14,938 bases of DNA from assembly GCA_013003805.1 (NCBI GenBank), contig JABDII010000603.1, positions 1-14,938 of the forward strand, read 5' to 3'. Source of the stretch: Gemmatimonadales bacterium (GTDB lineage Bacteria > Gemmatimonadota > Gemmatimonadetes > Gemmatimonadales > GWC2-71-9). The position numbers and the translations under genes were made by a program. Positions within the stretch are counted from its first letter, which is position 1, and every line of letters begins with the position of its first letter. Of this stretch, positions 7,603 through 14,938 are shown piece after piece. Below the pieces are notes generated by a model. The model searched no databases. It was given only the letters and a program-made list of their open reading frames with translations, and had not been told where the DNA came from.

Positions 7603-8502
7603 TCATCGGACAGCGCGCTTCGATGGTTCGAGTGTGTCCCGCAACGCGTCGCCCAGCAGGGTACTGGCCACCACCACAAGCACGAGCAGGAGCCCTGGCG
7701 CTGTCGCGACCCAGGGCGCATTGACCAACGTGTCGCGGCCCGACGCGATCATGTTGCCCCAGGATGGCATCGGCGGCTGCACTCCCACTCCTAAGAACGA
7801 GAGTCCCGCCTCGAGCATGATGGTGTTGCCCACGCCGAGCGTGGCCGCCACGATCACCGGGGTCAGCGCGTTCGGGAGGACGTGCCGGGAGAGGATGGCC
7901 GATCGGCGCACACCGAGCGCTTCCGCCGCGTGGACAAAGGAGCGAGCGCTCAGGCCGCGAACCTCCCCGTACACCAGCCGAGCGATCGGCATCCAGCCGG
8001 TAACTCCAAGCACCGCCACCACCAAGAGCGCGCTCGGTTGCCACAAGGAGGCCAGGAGTAGAAGCAGGACCACCCGGGGAAGGGCCAGGGCGAAGTCGGT
8101 GAACCCCATGAGTGTTACCCGCGCGGTGCCGCGCCAGAGTCCCGCCATCGCGCCGACCGACACCCCGATGGCTACCGAGACCACCATTGCCAGGATGCCG
8201 ACGCTCAGCGAAATGCGTGACCCATACACCAGGCGGGTCCACACGTCTCGGCCGAATCGATCGGTACCGACCAGATGAAACACCCCGTGGAGATCGGTGC
8301 TCAGGGGCGGGAGAAAGCGAGTAGCCACGACGTCCCGCTGGAGCGCCGGGTCGCCGGTGGATACCAATGGAGCGAACACGGCCACGACGGCGAGAGCGAG
8401 GAACACCGCGACGCCGAATGCGGCCCGACGATCGGCCCAGAACCACGGTACGCGCTGCACCGCAGGATCGGCTCCGCCGCGGATTCTCCTAGTCGCCGTC
8501 AC
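7603..8502 (-). CDS. ABC transporter permease, DppC/OppC type
   Basis: This 299-residue inner-membrane permease belongs to the oligopeptide/nickel/oligosaccharide class (BPD_transp_1). After a short cytoplasmic N-terminus comes a first membrane segment at about 27-47, then the typical loop motif LVGTDRFGRDVWTRLVYGSR and further hydrophobic segments. The EAA loop that contacts the ATPase reads HAAEALGVRRSAILSRHVLPN. The family motif GLSFLGVGVQPPMPSWGNM follows. The start is GTG at 8502-8500, overlapping the stop of the upstream permease by 4 bases (GTGA), so translation is likely coupled. It should pair with the DppB-type partner to form the channel. No ATPase gene follows; the next gene is the converging CBS protein. 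Whether the cargo is peptide or sugar cannot be told from the permease; the neighbouring glycan genes suggest an oligosaccharide. Confidence 0.94.
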   Translation of the reverse strand: MTATRRIRGGADPAVQRVPWFWADRRAAFGVAVFLALAVVAVFAPLVSTGDPALQRDVVATRFLPPLSTDLHGVFHLVGTDRFGRDVWTRLVYGSRISLSVGILAMVVSVAIGVSVGAMAGLWRGTARVTLMGFTDFALALPRVVLLLLLASLWQPSALLVVAVLGVTGWMPIARLVYGEVRGLSARSFVHAAEALGVRRSAILSRHVLPNALTPVIVAATLGVGNTIMLEAGLSFLGVGVQPPMPSWGNMIASGRDTLVNAPWVATAPGLLLVLVVVASTLLGDALRDTLEPSKRAVR

Positions 8503-9467
8503 GACGTGTGCTGCACTCGAGGGTCGACCAAGGCCATGAGCAGATCAGCCGTCAGGTTCCCCACCACGACGAGGACGGCGCTCACCGCGGTCGCTGCCAT
8601 GACCACCGGGTAGTCGCGTCCCTGGACCGCTTCGACCAAGACACGCCCGACTCCGGGCCACGCGAAGACGGCCTCCACGAACACCGCCCCGGAAAACAAC
8701 GCCGGGATCGACAGGCCCAATAACGTCACCAGCGGAACGAGCGCATTCCGGAGCACGTGCCGGAAGGTCACCCGGCGTGACGTGAGCCCCTTCGCTCGCG
8801 CAACAGCCACGAATGGTTGCGAGAGGACATCCAACATCGAGCCTCGAACGAAGCGGGCCGCGCCCCCGATGCCGATCAAGGTCAGCGTCGCAACGGGCAA
8901 GACAAGGTGCCTGAGCCGGTCGACGAACCAGGCCCAGCCACCGACGAAATCGGCATCCAACCCAGCGGCACCAAATGCTGGAAGCACTCGAAGCCAATAG
9001 GTGAAAACCATCACCAACATGAGACCGAGCCAGTACCCCGGGAGCGCATACACGGCGACCGTGGCGACCGAGAGCCCGGTATCGAGCCTGCTGCCGGATG
9101 CGTTGGCCTGCACGGCACCGACGAGAATGCCGAAGAGGTAGCTTAGGCTAAGCGACAGGCCAACCAAGATGACCGTGGCAGGCCATGCTGTTCCGATGAC
9201 CTCGCGGACCGGTCGGCCGCGTGCAATGCTCGTCCCCCAATCGCCGGCCGCGAAACGGCCAACCCAAATGCCATACTGGGTCACGAGCGGACGATCGAGC
9301 CCCAGGCTACGACGTTGTGCTTCGATCTGGACCGGCGTGGCAGCGGGCCCGATGAGCCGCTCCACTGGATCGCCGGGGGCGAGGCGGAGAAGTAGAAACG
9401 TGAGCGTCACGACGCCGAAGACGACGGCCGCCCCGACCACGACTCGTCTGGCAAGAAAGCGAATCAT
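8499..9467 (-). CDS. ABC transporter permease, DppB/OppB type
   Basis: This 322-residue permease starts with the hallmark DppB N-terminus: one membrane helix ending in LLRLAPGDPVERLIG, then a periplasmic segment with the RRSLGLDRPLVTQYGIWVG pattern and GDWGTS. Several further hydrophobic helices follow, with the EAA loop (ARAKGLTSRRVTFRHVLRN) and the VFAWPGVGRVLVEAV.GRDYPV motif near the C-terminus. Length and order match the family fully. It is the first gene of the leftward pair and overlaps the DppC-type gene by 4 bases. The ATG at 9467 has no clear ribosome site in front of it (CCTGAGATTCCCTGC), so initiation may be weak or leaderless. It faces the gene for the substrate-binding lipoprotein across an 85-base gap, which probably carries promoters for both sides. 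Confidence 0.95.
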   Translation of the reverse strand: MIRFLARRVVVGAAVVFGVVTLTFLLLRLAPGDPVERLIGPAATPVQIEAQRRSLGLDRPLVTQYGIWVGRFAAGDWGTSIARGRPVREVIGTAWPATVILVGLSLSLSYLFGILVGAVQANASGSRLDTGLSVATVAVYALPGYWLGLMLVMVFTYWLRVLPAFGAAGLDADFVGGWAWFVDRLRHLVLPVATLTLIGIGGAARFVRGSMLDVLSQPFVAVARAKGLTSRRVTFRHVLRNALVPLVTLLGLSIPALFSGAVFVEAVFAWPGVGRVLVEAVQGRDYPVVMAATAVSAVLVVVGNLTADLLMALVDPRVQHTS

Positions 9468-9552
9468 GCAGGGAATCTCAGGGGACGCCTGAGGTGGCGC
9501 CAGTCCCGCCGGTCCCTTGGAGGTGCTTGGGTGGGGGCGTTAATTACCATGT
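9468..9552. promoter_or_regulatory. Divergent promoter gap with CTCAGG-N5-CCTGAG palindrome
   Basis: This 85-base gap separates the permease pair (left) from the substrate-binding protein operon (right). A perfect 6-base inverted repeat with a 5-base spacer, CTCAGG at 9477-9482 and CCTGAG at 9488-9493, lies 10 to 26 bases from the permease start. It could be an operator serving both operons. No clear -10/-35 pair is visible. Confidence 0.35.
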
Positions 9553-10989
9553 ATGCGGTGTCGACTCTGCCTCGCCTCGCTACTTCTTCTCGCCATGGGA
9601 TGCGGCTCGGCGGCCGAGCGCCGCGGATCCACGGTCCTGTTTGCGTCTGGAGCGGATCTCCAGAGCATTAACCCTCTGGTGACCATTCACCCGCTTGCGA
9701 AACAGGTCCAGCGCTATGTGCTCCTGACCACTCTGGCGCGCTACGACAGCACGTTGGTACCCCAGCCGTACTTGGCCCGGAGGTGGGATTGGTCCGAGGA
9801 CAAGAGGCGACTCACGCTCCATCTTACCACAACCCTCGCCTGGCACGATGGAGCGCCGACCACGGCTGAGGACGTGCGCTTCACGCTCGAGGCAGCACGG
9901 GACCCGCTGACCGGATATCCGCGCATGACCGATTTAGGCGGGGTGGAGCGTGTCCTCACGCCGGACGATTCGACCGCGGTGCTCGAGTTCAGTCGTCCAC
10001 AAAGGAGCTTTCCCGATGTGCTCACCGATCTGGCGATCGTACCCGCGCACCATCTCGAGACCGTTCCCCACGATCGTCTGCGTCAGGCGCAGTGGAACCA
10101 GCAACCCGTGGGCAACGGCCCATTCAAGTTCGTGTCGTATGAACCGAACCGGCGTTGGGTATTCGCCGCCAATTCGGAGTTCCCCGACGAGCTGGGTGGT
10201 CCGCCGAGGCTGAGTCGGTTCATTGTTGTGGTCGTAGACGAGCCGACAACCAAGCTCGCGGCACTCACCGCGGAAGAGCTGGATTTCGCCGGGATCCAAC
10301 CGGCACATGCCGCCTTTGTCCGGCGGGATCGCCGCTTGGATGTCCTCGACTATCCGCTCTTGTTCACGTACGGCGTGGTGTTCAACATCCGGCGAACTCC
10401 GTTCGACGACCGGTCGGCACGGCTCGCGGTGTCGTTGTCGCTCGATCGCCAGGAGATCGTCGACGGGTACCTCTACGGGTTCGGGTCGGCAGCCTTCGGC
10501 CCGGTACCTCCCGGCGTGCCGGGAGCCGCCCCTCTGCCGCCGGTCTCGATGGATCGAGACTCGGCGCGTCGTCTCCTGGGCGGACGGGAGCCGGACATCG
10601 AGCTCCTGACGGTCGGGAGTGGCGAAGCTGCATTGGAACAGATGATCCAGGCGCAACTCGAACAGGTCGGGTTCGACGTCCGTATCCGTCAGGTCGAGTT
10701 GTCGGCGTTTCTCGATCGGGTGTACGGACGACAGCATGATTTCCAGGCGGCCGTGATGGGGATTCCGGGGGATCTGGCCTTGGGCTACCTTGGCCCCCTG
10801 CTGGAACTCACCGGCATGACCGCCCCGGCCGATCCCGACACGGTCCAAGCGGTCTTTCGCGATGATGTGCCGGTTGCGTTCGTGTACTATGCGCGGGGTG
10901 TCCAGGGTAGCAACCGCCGAGTCCGCGGGGTGAAGATGGATCTCCGAGGAGAGTTGAGCGCCGTGACTGAGTGGTGGGTGGAGCCGTGA
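9553..10989 (+). CDS. ABC transporter substrate-binding lipoprotein (family 5)
   Basis: This 478-residue protein belongs to the DppA/OppA-type solute-binding family (SBP_bac_5). It begins with a short lipoprotein signal: basic start, hydrophobic stretch, and lipobox LAMGC at 13-17, so Cys17 should be lipid-anchored outside the inner membrane. The mature part has family landmarks: an N-terminal 'INPLVTIHP' segment, LARRWDWSEDKRRLTLHL, WHDGAPTTAEDVRFTLEAARDP and a GNGPFKFVSYEPN segment. It is a little shorter than most members (500-550), mainly at the C-terminal end. The ATG at 9553 is the first usable start after the in-frame TAA at 9541, though no good ribosome site stands close by. It should deliver substrate to the two divergently encoded permeases. 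It overlaps the GHMP kinase gene by 4 bases. Family 5 proteins bind peptides, but many bind oligosaccharides, and the context favours a sugar. Confidence 0.92.
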   Translation: MRCRLCLASLLLLAMGCGSAAERRGSTVLFASGADLQSINPLVTIHPLAKQVQRYVLLTTLARYDSTLVPQPYLARRWDWSEDKRRLTLHLTTTLAWHDGAPTTAEDVRFTLEAARDPLTGYPRMTDLGGVERVLTPDDSTAVLEFSRPQRSFPDVLTDLAIVPAHHLETVPHDRLRQAQWNQQPVGNGPFKFVSYEPNRRWVFAANSEFPDELGGPPRLSRFIVVVVDEPTTKLAALTAEELDFAGIQPAHAAFVRRDRRLDVLDYPLLFTYGVVFNIRRTPFDDRSARLAVSLSLDRQEIVDGYLYGFGSAAFGPVPPGVPGAAPLPPVSMDRDSARRLLGGREPDIELLTVGSGEAALEQMIQAQLEQVGFDVRIRQVELSAFLDRVYGRQHDFQAAVMGIPGDLALGYLGPLLELTGMTAPADPDTVQAVFRDDVPVAFVYYARGVQGSNRRVRGVKMDLRGELSAVTEWWVEP

Positions 10990-11993
10990 GTGGAACGCAG
11001 AGCGCCGCTCGAGTCCGCGCCCCTGTCCGCCTGGACTTTGCCGGGGGTTGGACCGACGTGCCACCGTTCTCGGAATCCGAAGGTGGCGCTGTGGTCAACG
11101 CGGGGATCCGCCTCTTCGCAAATGCTGAGATGGTCCCCGGTGGCCACGGCGTCACCCTCGTTTCACGGGATTTGAACGACGAGATTCGGGTCGCGACTCT
11201 GGACGAGTTTCCCCTGCCAGGACGGCTGGACCTCCTTCAGGCGGCGCTTCGCGTGGTCCCAGTTGAACCACCGTTTCGCCTGGAAACCGCCTCGGATGCC
11301 CCTCCCGGTTCTGGTCTCGGCAGCTCGGGCGCAATCGACGTCGCGTTGGTTGCCGTGTTGACCCGGGCCAGGGGAGACGATCAGTCGCCCCGCCAACTCG
11401 CCGAGTTGGCCTGGAAAGCAGAAGCCGGAGAAGCAGGCATCGCCGGAGGCAAACAGGACCAATTCGCGTCGGCTCTCGGCGGCGTGCATTTGCTGGAATT
11501 CCAGGATCCTGAAGTCACCGCGAAACGACTCGAGTTGGATTCTGAATTTGCCGCCGCGCTCGCCCGACAAACGGTATTGTGCTACACGGGGCATTCCCGC
11601 GTGTCAGGGGCGACCATTACTCGGGTGATGACAGCGTATCGGCAGCAGAATATGACCGTGACCGGAGCGCTCCGGGAGATGAAGGATCTCGCGTTCGCCA
11701 TGGCCGAGGCGCTCACCGACGCCGATCTCGAGCGGGTGGGCCGACTGCTGAGTCGCAATTGGGTATGCCAACAAGCGCTCGATCCGGACATGCAGACGGA
11801 GCCAATGCAACGCCTGGAGGCTGCTATGGAATCGGCCGGTGTGTTGGGCGGCAAGGCCGCCGGGGCCGGCGCCGGAGGGTCGATGTTCTTCGTCACCCCA
11901 GGCGATCCCGCCCCAGTGCGGGCGGCAGCGGAGTCACTCGGCATGATAGTGCTACCTGTGGAGTGGGCAAGTGAGGGCGTGCATACATGTTGA
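10986..11993 (+). CDS. GHMP-family sugar kinase
   Basis: This 335-residue cytoplasmic kinase belongs to the GHMP superfamily (galactokinase, homoserine, mevalonate, phosphomevalonate). All three family motifs are visible: APVRLDFAGGWTDVPPF at 12-28 (substrate binding), PPGSGLGSSGA at 106-116 (ATP-binding loop), and GGKAAGAGAGG at 288-298 (C-terminal glycine-rich motif). The GGWTDVP form of motif 1 resembles the branch holding heptose-7-phosphate kinase (HddA) and L-fucokinase-type enzymes, so a sugar or sugar phosphate is the likely substrate; the exact one is open. The GTG start at 10986 overlaps the upstream stop as GTGA, with GGAG just before it. An earlier in-frame GTG at 10971 is possible but would add only five residues. 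The stop overlaps the next gene's ATG by 7 bases. It likely phosphorylates a sugar freed by the neighbouring lyase-type protein. Confidence 0.92.
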   Translation: MSGTQSAARVRAPVRLDFAGGWTDVPPFSESEGGAVVNAGIRLFANAEMVPGGHGVTLVSRDLNDEIRVATLDEFPLPGRLDLLQAALRVVPVEPPFRLETASDAPPGSGLGSSGAIDVALVAVLTRARGDDQSPRQLAELAWKAEAGEAGIAGGKQDQFASALGGVHLLEFQDPEVTAKRLELDSEFAAALARQTVLCYTGHSRVSGATITRVMTAYRQQNMTVTGALREMKDLAFAMAEALTDADLERVGRLLSRNWVCQQALDPDMQTEPMQRLEAAMESAGVLGGKAAGAGAGGSMFFVTPGDPAPVRAAAESLGMIVLPVEWASEGVHTC

Positions 11994-14767
11994 CCCACGA
12001 GGAGATCGCGGTACGACGGGAGGTCATTGACCGGTCCGAGGACTTGACGGCGCTGCTCTCGCGATTGCGGAGTCGGGCAGACGCGGTGCTCACCGCAAGG
12101 CCGCCGCTGCCTGAGATCAAGGCCCTGTTGTCGGTCGACGGCGGGGTGTGCCCCGATGACGGCGCCGCGTTGCTCTTCGATCCTTGGCAGCAGGACGCGC
12201 ATCGCTGCTCACGCTGTGGCGGCTCCGTGGCCGGCGAGCGTCATGACGCTCATTGGGCCCGCTACCAGCATCTCTGGCTTGCCGAGCGTATGGCCCACCT
12301 CGCAACGGTCGGCGTGTTCGCCACCGATCGGGCAGCGGTGGATCGAGCGCACGACCTTTTGCGATGGTATGGCGAGCGCTACCAGGAGTTCCCAAACCGC
12401 GACAACGTCCTGGGGCCGAGCCGTCTCTTCTTTTCCACCTACCTCGAATCGCTATGGGTGTCGAATTTTCTGGCCGCGGCCTTCCTTCTCAGGGAAGCCG
12501 GCGTCCTCCAGGACGATGTGGAGCAGTTAGTGTCATCCGTCGCGGACGCAGCGGCGAACGTGATCGGCGAATACAACGAAGGGTTTTCGAATCGTCAGAC
12601 GTGGAACGATGCGGCGCTTGCCGCCGTCGCGGCTTGGTTCGAAGACGAAGCCCTGGCGGGAGAAGCCATCGAAGGCCCCACCGGGCTCCTCCCTCACCTG
12701 GGGCAGGGATTCGGCCCGGATGGAATGTGGTATGAGGGAGAGAACTACCATCTCTTTGCCCTCCGTGGGCTGTTGACGGGCGCCTCCTGGGCCCGGCTCG
12801 CGGGGGTCGATCTCGGGGCCGATCCACTGTTGGCTGAACGCCTGGAAGCAGCCCTTCGGGCTCCGGCACTAACCGCTCTGCCCGATGGCACGTTTCCGGC
12901 CCGAAAAGACTCACGGTTCGGGCTGTCCCTCGCCCAACCCATGTACCTAGAGCTCTGGGAAATCGGCCAGGCTTGGCTAGCCCGGGAAGATGCCGATCCC
13001 GATCGGTCGTTTACCCCCTGGTTGGCTGAGCTCTACCGCCTGCCTGGACAGGAAGCGCAGGTGTTTGAGTCCTACCTGCACGAGGCAGCAGAATCGCGGC
13101 CGACTGACGCGCCACGCAGAAGGTCGGATCTTTCCTGGTGGATGGTGATCGAAATGGCGCCGGAGTTCCCTGTACCTGAGGAAGACCGGGATCGGCACTC
13201 GGTCTTCTTGGAAGGCCAAGGCCTGGCCGTGCTGCGGCAAGGATCGCGGTACGTCAGCCTGGAGTGCGGTTCTTTCACCGGGGGCCATGGACATCCCGAT
13301 CGATTGCATCTCACCATCCACGCCGACGGTGTTCTGTGGCTGCCGGACTTCGGGACCGGCTCGTATGTAGCTGAGACGCTGGGGTGGTACCGCTCGACCC
13401 TGGCTCACAACGCACCGCGGCTGAACGGTCGGTCCCAACCTCCCGGAAATGCGGTCTGCGAAGCGTTCGACACCACCGATGACTGGGCATGGGTGCGGGG
13501 CCGTTACGAGAGCATTGTGCGAACCGTCGTGTGTGGCCCTCACTATATCCTGGACATCGTCGAATACGCCGGCACGGACGAGCATCTCCTGGAGCTTCCT
13601 TGGCACTTCGGCGGCACGTCGGAACAAAGCGGCGGCGGAACCTGGCGTTCCGGAGAACTCGCTGGTGAACAAGTATCCGGAGTTGAGCAACTCGAGCGAA
13701 TGTCAGACGAACCGCTGGCAATTGAGTCGCGCGTGGGCGGAGCGGGTTTGCGAGCGATGTTTGCATTCGACGGGACGATTCTCCGCGCCTCCGCACCGGG
13801 CATCCCGCCTCGGGGTGACAAGACCGACTTCTTCGTCCTGCGCTCCACTGGAGCAAACATCCGGATGGTCACGGTCCTGACCCACGCGGCGGCAGGATCC
13901 ACCGCCCGCCCGGGAAAGGTCCAATCACTCCGTGTTTCCGGCGATACCATCGAAGTCGAACTGGAATCGGGGGGGGGCATTGAGCAGCATCGGGCCACCG
14001 ATGTCGGTTGGGTGGTTGAAGGAACGGAAGCAGTAGTGGAGCTTCATGGCTGGCGTGAGCAGGCTCCGGACACGCGTTCGATCATCGATTTCCAGCAACC
14101 ACACACCACCTACGCCTCCGTCCCGTTTGTTCCGGAATCTCCTCTCCTCGACGGCTCGCTCGAGGGATTCGACCCGTCCTCACCCCTCGAACTCGATCAT
14201 GAAGACCAGTACCGCCGAAGCGAGGAGCCGTATCCCGGGCCGGAACTCTTTGCCGCTACGAGCTACGTCAGCTGGAATGGAGAAGGGCTCTATGTGGCCG
14301 CGGATGTCCGGAAGGATGAGCTCTGTTTCCGATCGGCCGAGGCGCCGCCGCTCCTGTTGGACAATGAAGTCGACGGTATTCACTCGGATGGGATCCAGGT
14401 CTACCTGCAACAGGACGGCGAAGCTGAGGTATTCGGCCTTCTCGCCGTTCCGGAAGAGACCGGTGGTGATTCGGGGCCGGTCCGTGTTTGGCGAATCGGC
14501 GGGGCGGACGCTTCGCCGGACGAAGGGCACGGGACGTGGCATGCGACCCCGGAGGGCTATCGGCTGACCCTTCGCGTCACACCGCCGTGGTGGGAATCCG
14601 TGCTGGGAGCTGATCAGCTCCGATTCGACCTGCTGGTGAATGAGATGCGGCCCGGAAGGCTCCGCCGCGCGGGCCAGCTGGTCTGGAGTGGTGGGGGCGG
14701 GTGGGTGTGGCTGCGGGGGGATCGGCAGGATCCTCGACGCTTCGGCCTGCTCGAGTTGGTGCCGTGA
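11987..14767 (+). CDS. Heparinase II/III-family protein with C-terminal CBM9-like domain
   Basis: This large protein (926 residues) matches the heparinase II/III (alginate-lyase-like) architecture. A mostly alpha-helical N-terminal half (about 90-380) has the WYEGENYH motif at 248-255, with Tyr254 and His255 as candidate catalytic residues. A beta-sandwich half (about 400-690) has G-G-H-G-H-P-D, with His434 and His436, matching the family H.HPD motif. Near the start, Cys55, His72, Cys74 and Cys77 could bind zinc. Residues about 710-926 look like a family 9 carbohydrate-binding module, with WNGEGLYVAADV and NEVDGIHSDGIQVYLQ. Members cleave uronate-containing polysaccharides by beta-elimination. 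No signal peptide or membrane segment is present, so the protein is predicted to be cytoplasmic. It overlaps the kinase gene by 7 bases and the next gene by 4. A 9-G run lies at 13969-13977. Substrate unknown. Confidence 0.88.
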   Translation: MLTHEEIAVRREVIDRSEDLTALLSRLRSRADAVLTARPPLPEIKALLSVDGGVCPDDGAALLFDPWQQDAHRCSRCGGSVAGERHDAHWARYQHLWLAERMAHLATVGVFATDRAAVDRAHDLLRWYGERYQEFPNRDNVLGPSRLFFSTYLESLWVSNFLAAAFLLREAGVLQDDVEQLVSSVADAAANVIGEYNEGFSNRQTWNDAALAAVAAWFEDEALAGEAIEGPTGLLPHLGQGFGPDGMWYEGENYHLFALRGLLTGASWARLAGVDLGADPLLAERLEAALRAPALTALPDGTFPARKDSRFGLSLAQPMYLELWEIGQAWLAREDADPDRSFTPWLAELYRLPGQEAQVFESYLHEAAESRPTDAPRRRSDLSWWMVIEMAPEFPVPEEDRDRHSVFLEGQGLAVLRQGSRYVSLECGSFTGGHGHPDRLHLTIHADGVLWLPDFGTGSYVAETLGWYRSTLAHNAPRLNGRSQPPGNAVCEAFDTTDDWAWVRGRYESIVRTVVCGPHYILDIVEYAGTDEHLLELPWHFGGTSEQSGGGTWRSGELAGEQVSGVEQLERMSDEPLAIESRVGGAGLRAMFAFDGTILRASAPGIPPRGDKTDFFVLRSTGANIRMVTVLTHAAAGSTARPGKVQSLRVSGDTIEVELESGGGIEQHRATDVGWVVEGTEAVVELHGWREQAPDTRSIIDFQQPHTTYASVPFVPESPLLDGSLEGFDPSSPLELDHEDQYRRSEEPYPGPELFAATSYVSWNGEGLYVAADVRKDELCFRSAEAPPLLLDNEVDGIHSDGIQVYLQQDGEAEVFGLLAVPEETGGDSGPVRVWRIGGADASPDEGHGTWHATPEGYRLTLRVTPPWWESVLGADQLRFDLLVNEMRPGRLRRAGQLVWSGGGGWVWLRGDRQDPRRFGLLELVP

Positions 14768-14938
14768 CGGCAACTCCGCCCTCCGGTTCTCCTGAAACCG
14801 CTTCTCGCATTCCCGGCGGTACATCGACCGGTAGTAAAGGGCCCCATGTGTTGTTTGGCCCCGACTCTCTCGCGGGCCTGCCACTCACCGTCGTGCGCTC
14901 CTCGGGTGCCAGGGTCTGGGATCAAGATGGTCGCGAGT
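14764..14938 (+). CDS. Class III aminotransferase, N-terminal part (3' end outside window)
   Basis: The frame opens at GTG 14764, overlapping the heparinase-like gene's stop by 4 bases (GTGA), and runs off the window end after 58 codons. The visible residues include IPGGTSTGSKGPHVLFGP (about 16-33) and a later VRSSGARVWDQDGRE segment. This PGG.STGSK plus G..VWD.DGR pattern is the N-terminus of class III pyridoxal-phosphate aminotransferases of the glutamate-1-semialdehyde aminomutase branch. The PLP lysine lies outside the window, so activity cannot be checked. Position as fourth gene of a glycan-linked operon makes heme synthesis an unlikely role; transamination of a sugar or keto-acid is more plausible but inferred. 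Confidence 0.75.
   Translation, partial: MTATPPSGSPETASRIPGGTSTGSKGPHVLFGPDSLAGLPLTVVRSSGARVWDQDGRE

Noticed and set aside
9934..11064. 376-codon - strand open frame across the binding protein and kinase start
   Set aside because: No recognisable domain; the + strand genes here are well supported.

Overview
The window is a G+C-rich, densely coded bacterial chromosome segment with ten complete protein genes and two genes cut by the window edges. No RNA gene, insertion sequence, CRISPR array or clear terminator was seen. The gene style (cyanophycin genes in a non-cyanobacterial setting, GTG starts, 4-base stop/start overlaps, many ABC and glycan genes) would fit a soil or environmental lineage such as Gemmatimonadota or a similar high-GC phylum. 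That assignment is a guess from style only; there is no marker gene here.

Region 1 (1-4923, + strand) is a cyanophycin locus. It holds the 3' end of a cyanophycinase (cphB), a full cyanophycin synthetase (cphA), and a second Mur-ligase-type gene. This last protein looks like a CphA paralogue that kept the N-terminal part and the Mur-ligase part but lost the ATP-grasp module. The three genes are 18 and about 21-36 bases apart and probably form one operon for making and breaking down the Asp/Arg storage polymer.

Region 2 (4929-7571) holds a CoA-transferase/acetyl-CoA hydrolase fused to a GNAT acetyltransferase (- strand). It is divergent, across a 318-base regulatory gap, from a small two-CBS-domain protein (+ strand).

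Region 3 (7603-14938) is a transport and glycan-processing locus. Two Dpp/Opp-type permeases (- strand, overlapping by 4 bases) are divergent from a + strand operon. That operon encodes a family 5 substrate-binding lipoprotein, a GHMP sugar kinase, a heparinase II/III-type protein with a C-terminal CBM9-like domain and no signal peptide, and the start of a class III (glutamate-1-semialdehyde-type) aminotransferase. All + strand junctions overlap by 4 to 7 bases, so the genes are likely translated together. The simplest model is uptake of a glycan fragment, cytoplasmic lyase cleavage, and kinase/aminotransferase conversion of the sugars. No transporter ATPase is present in the window.
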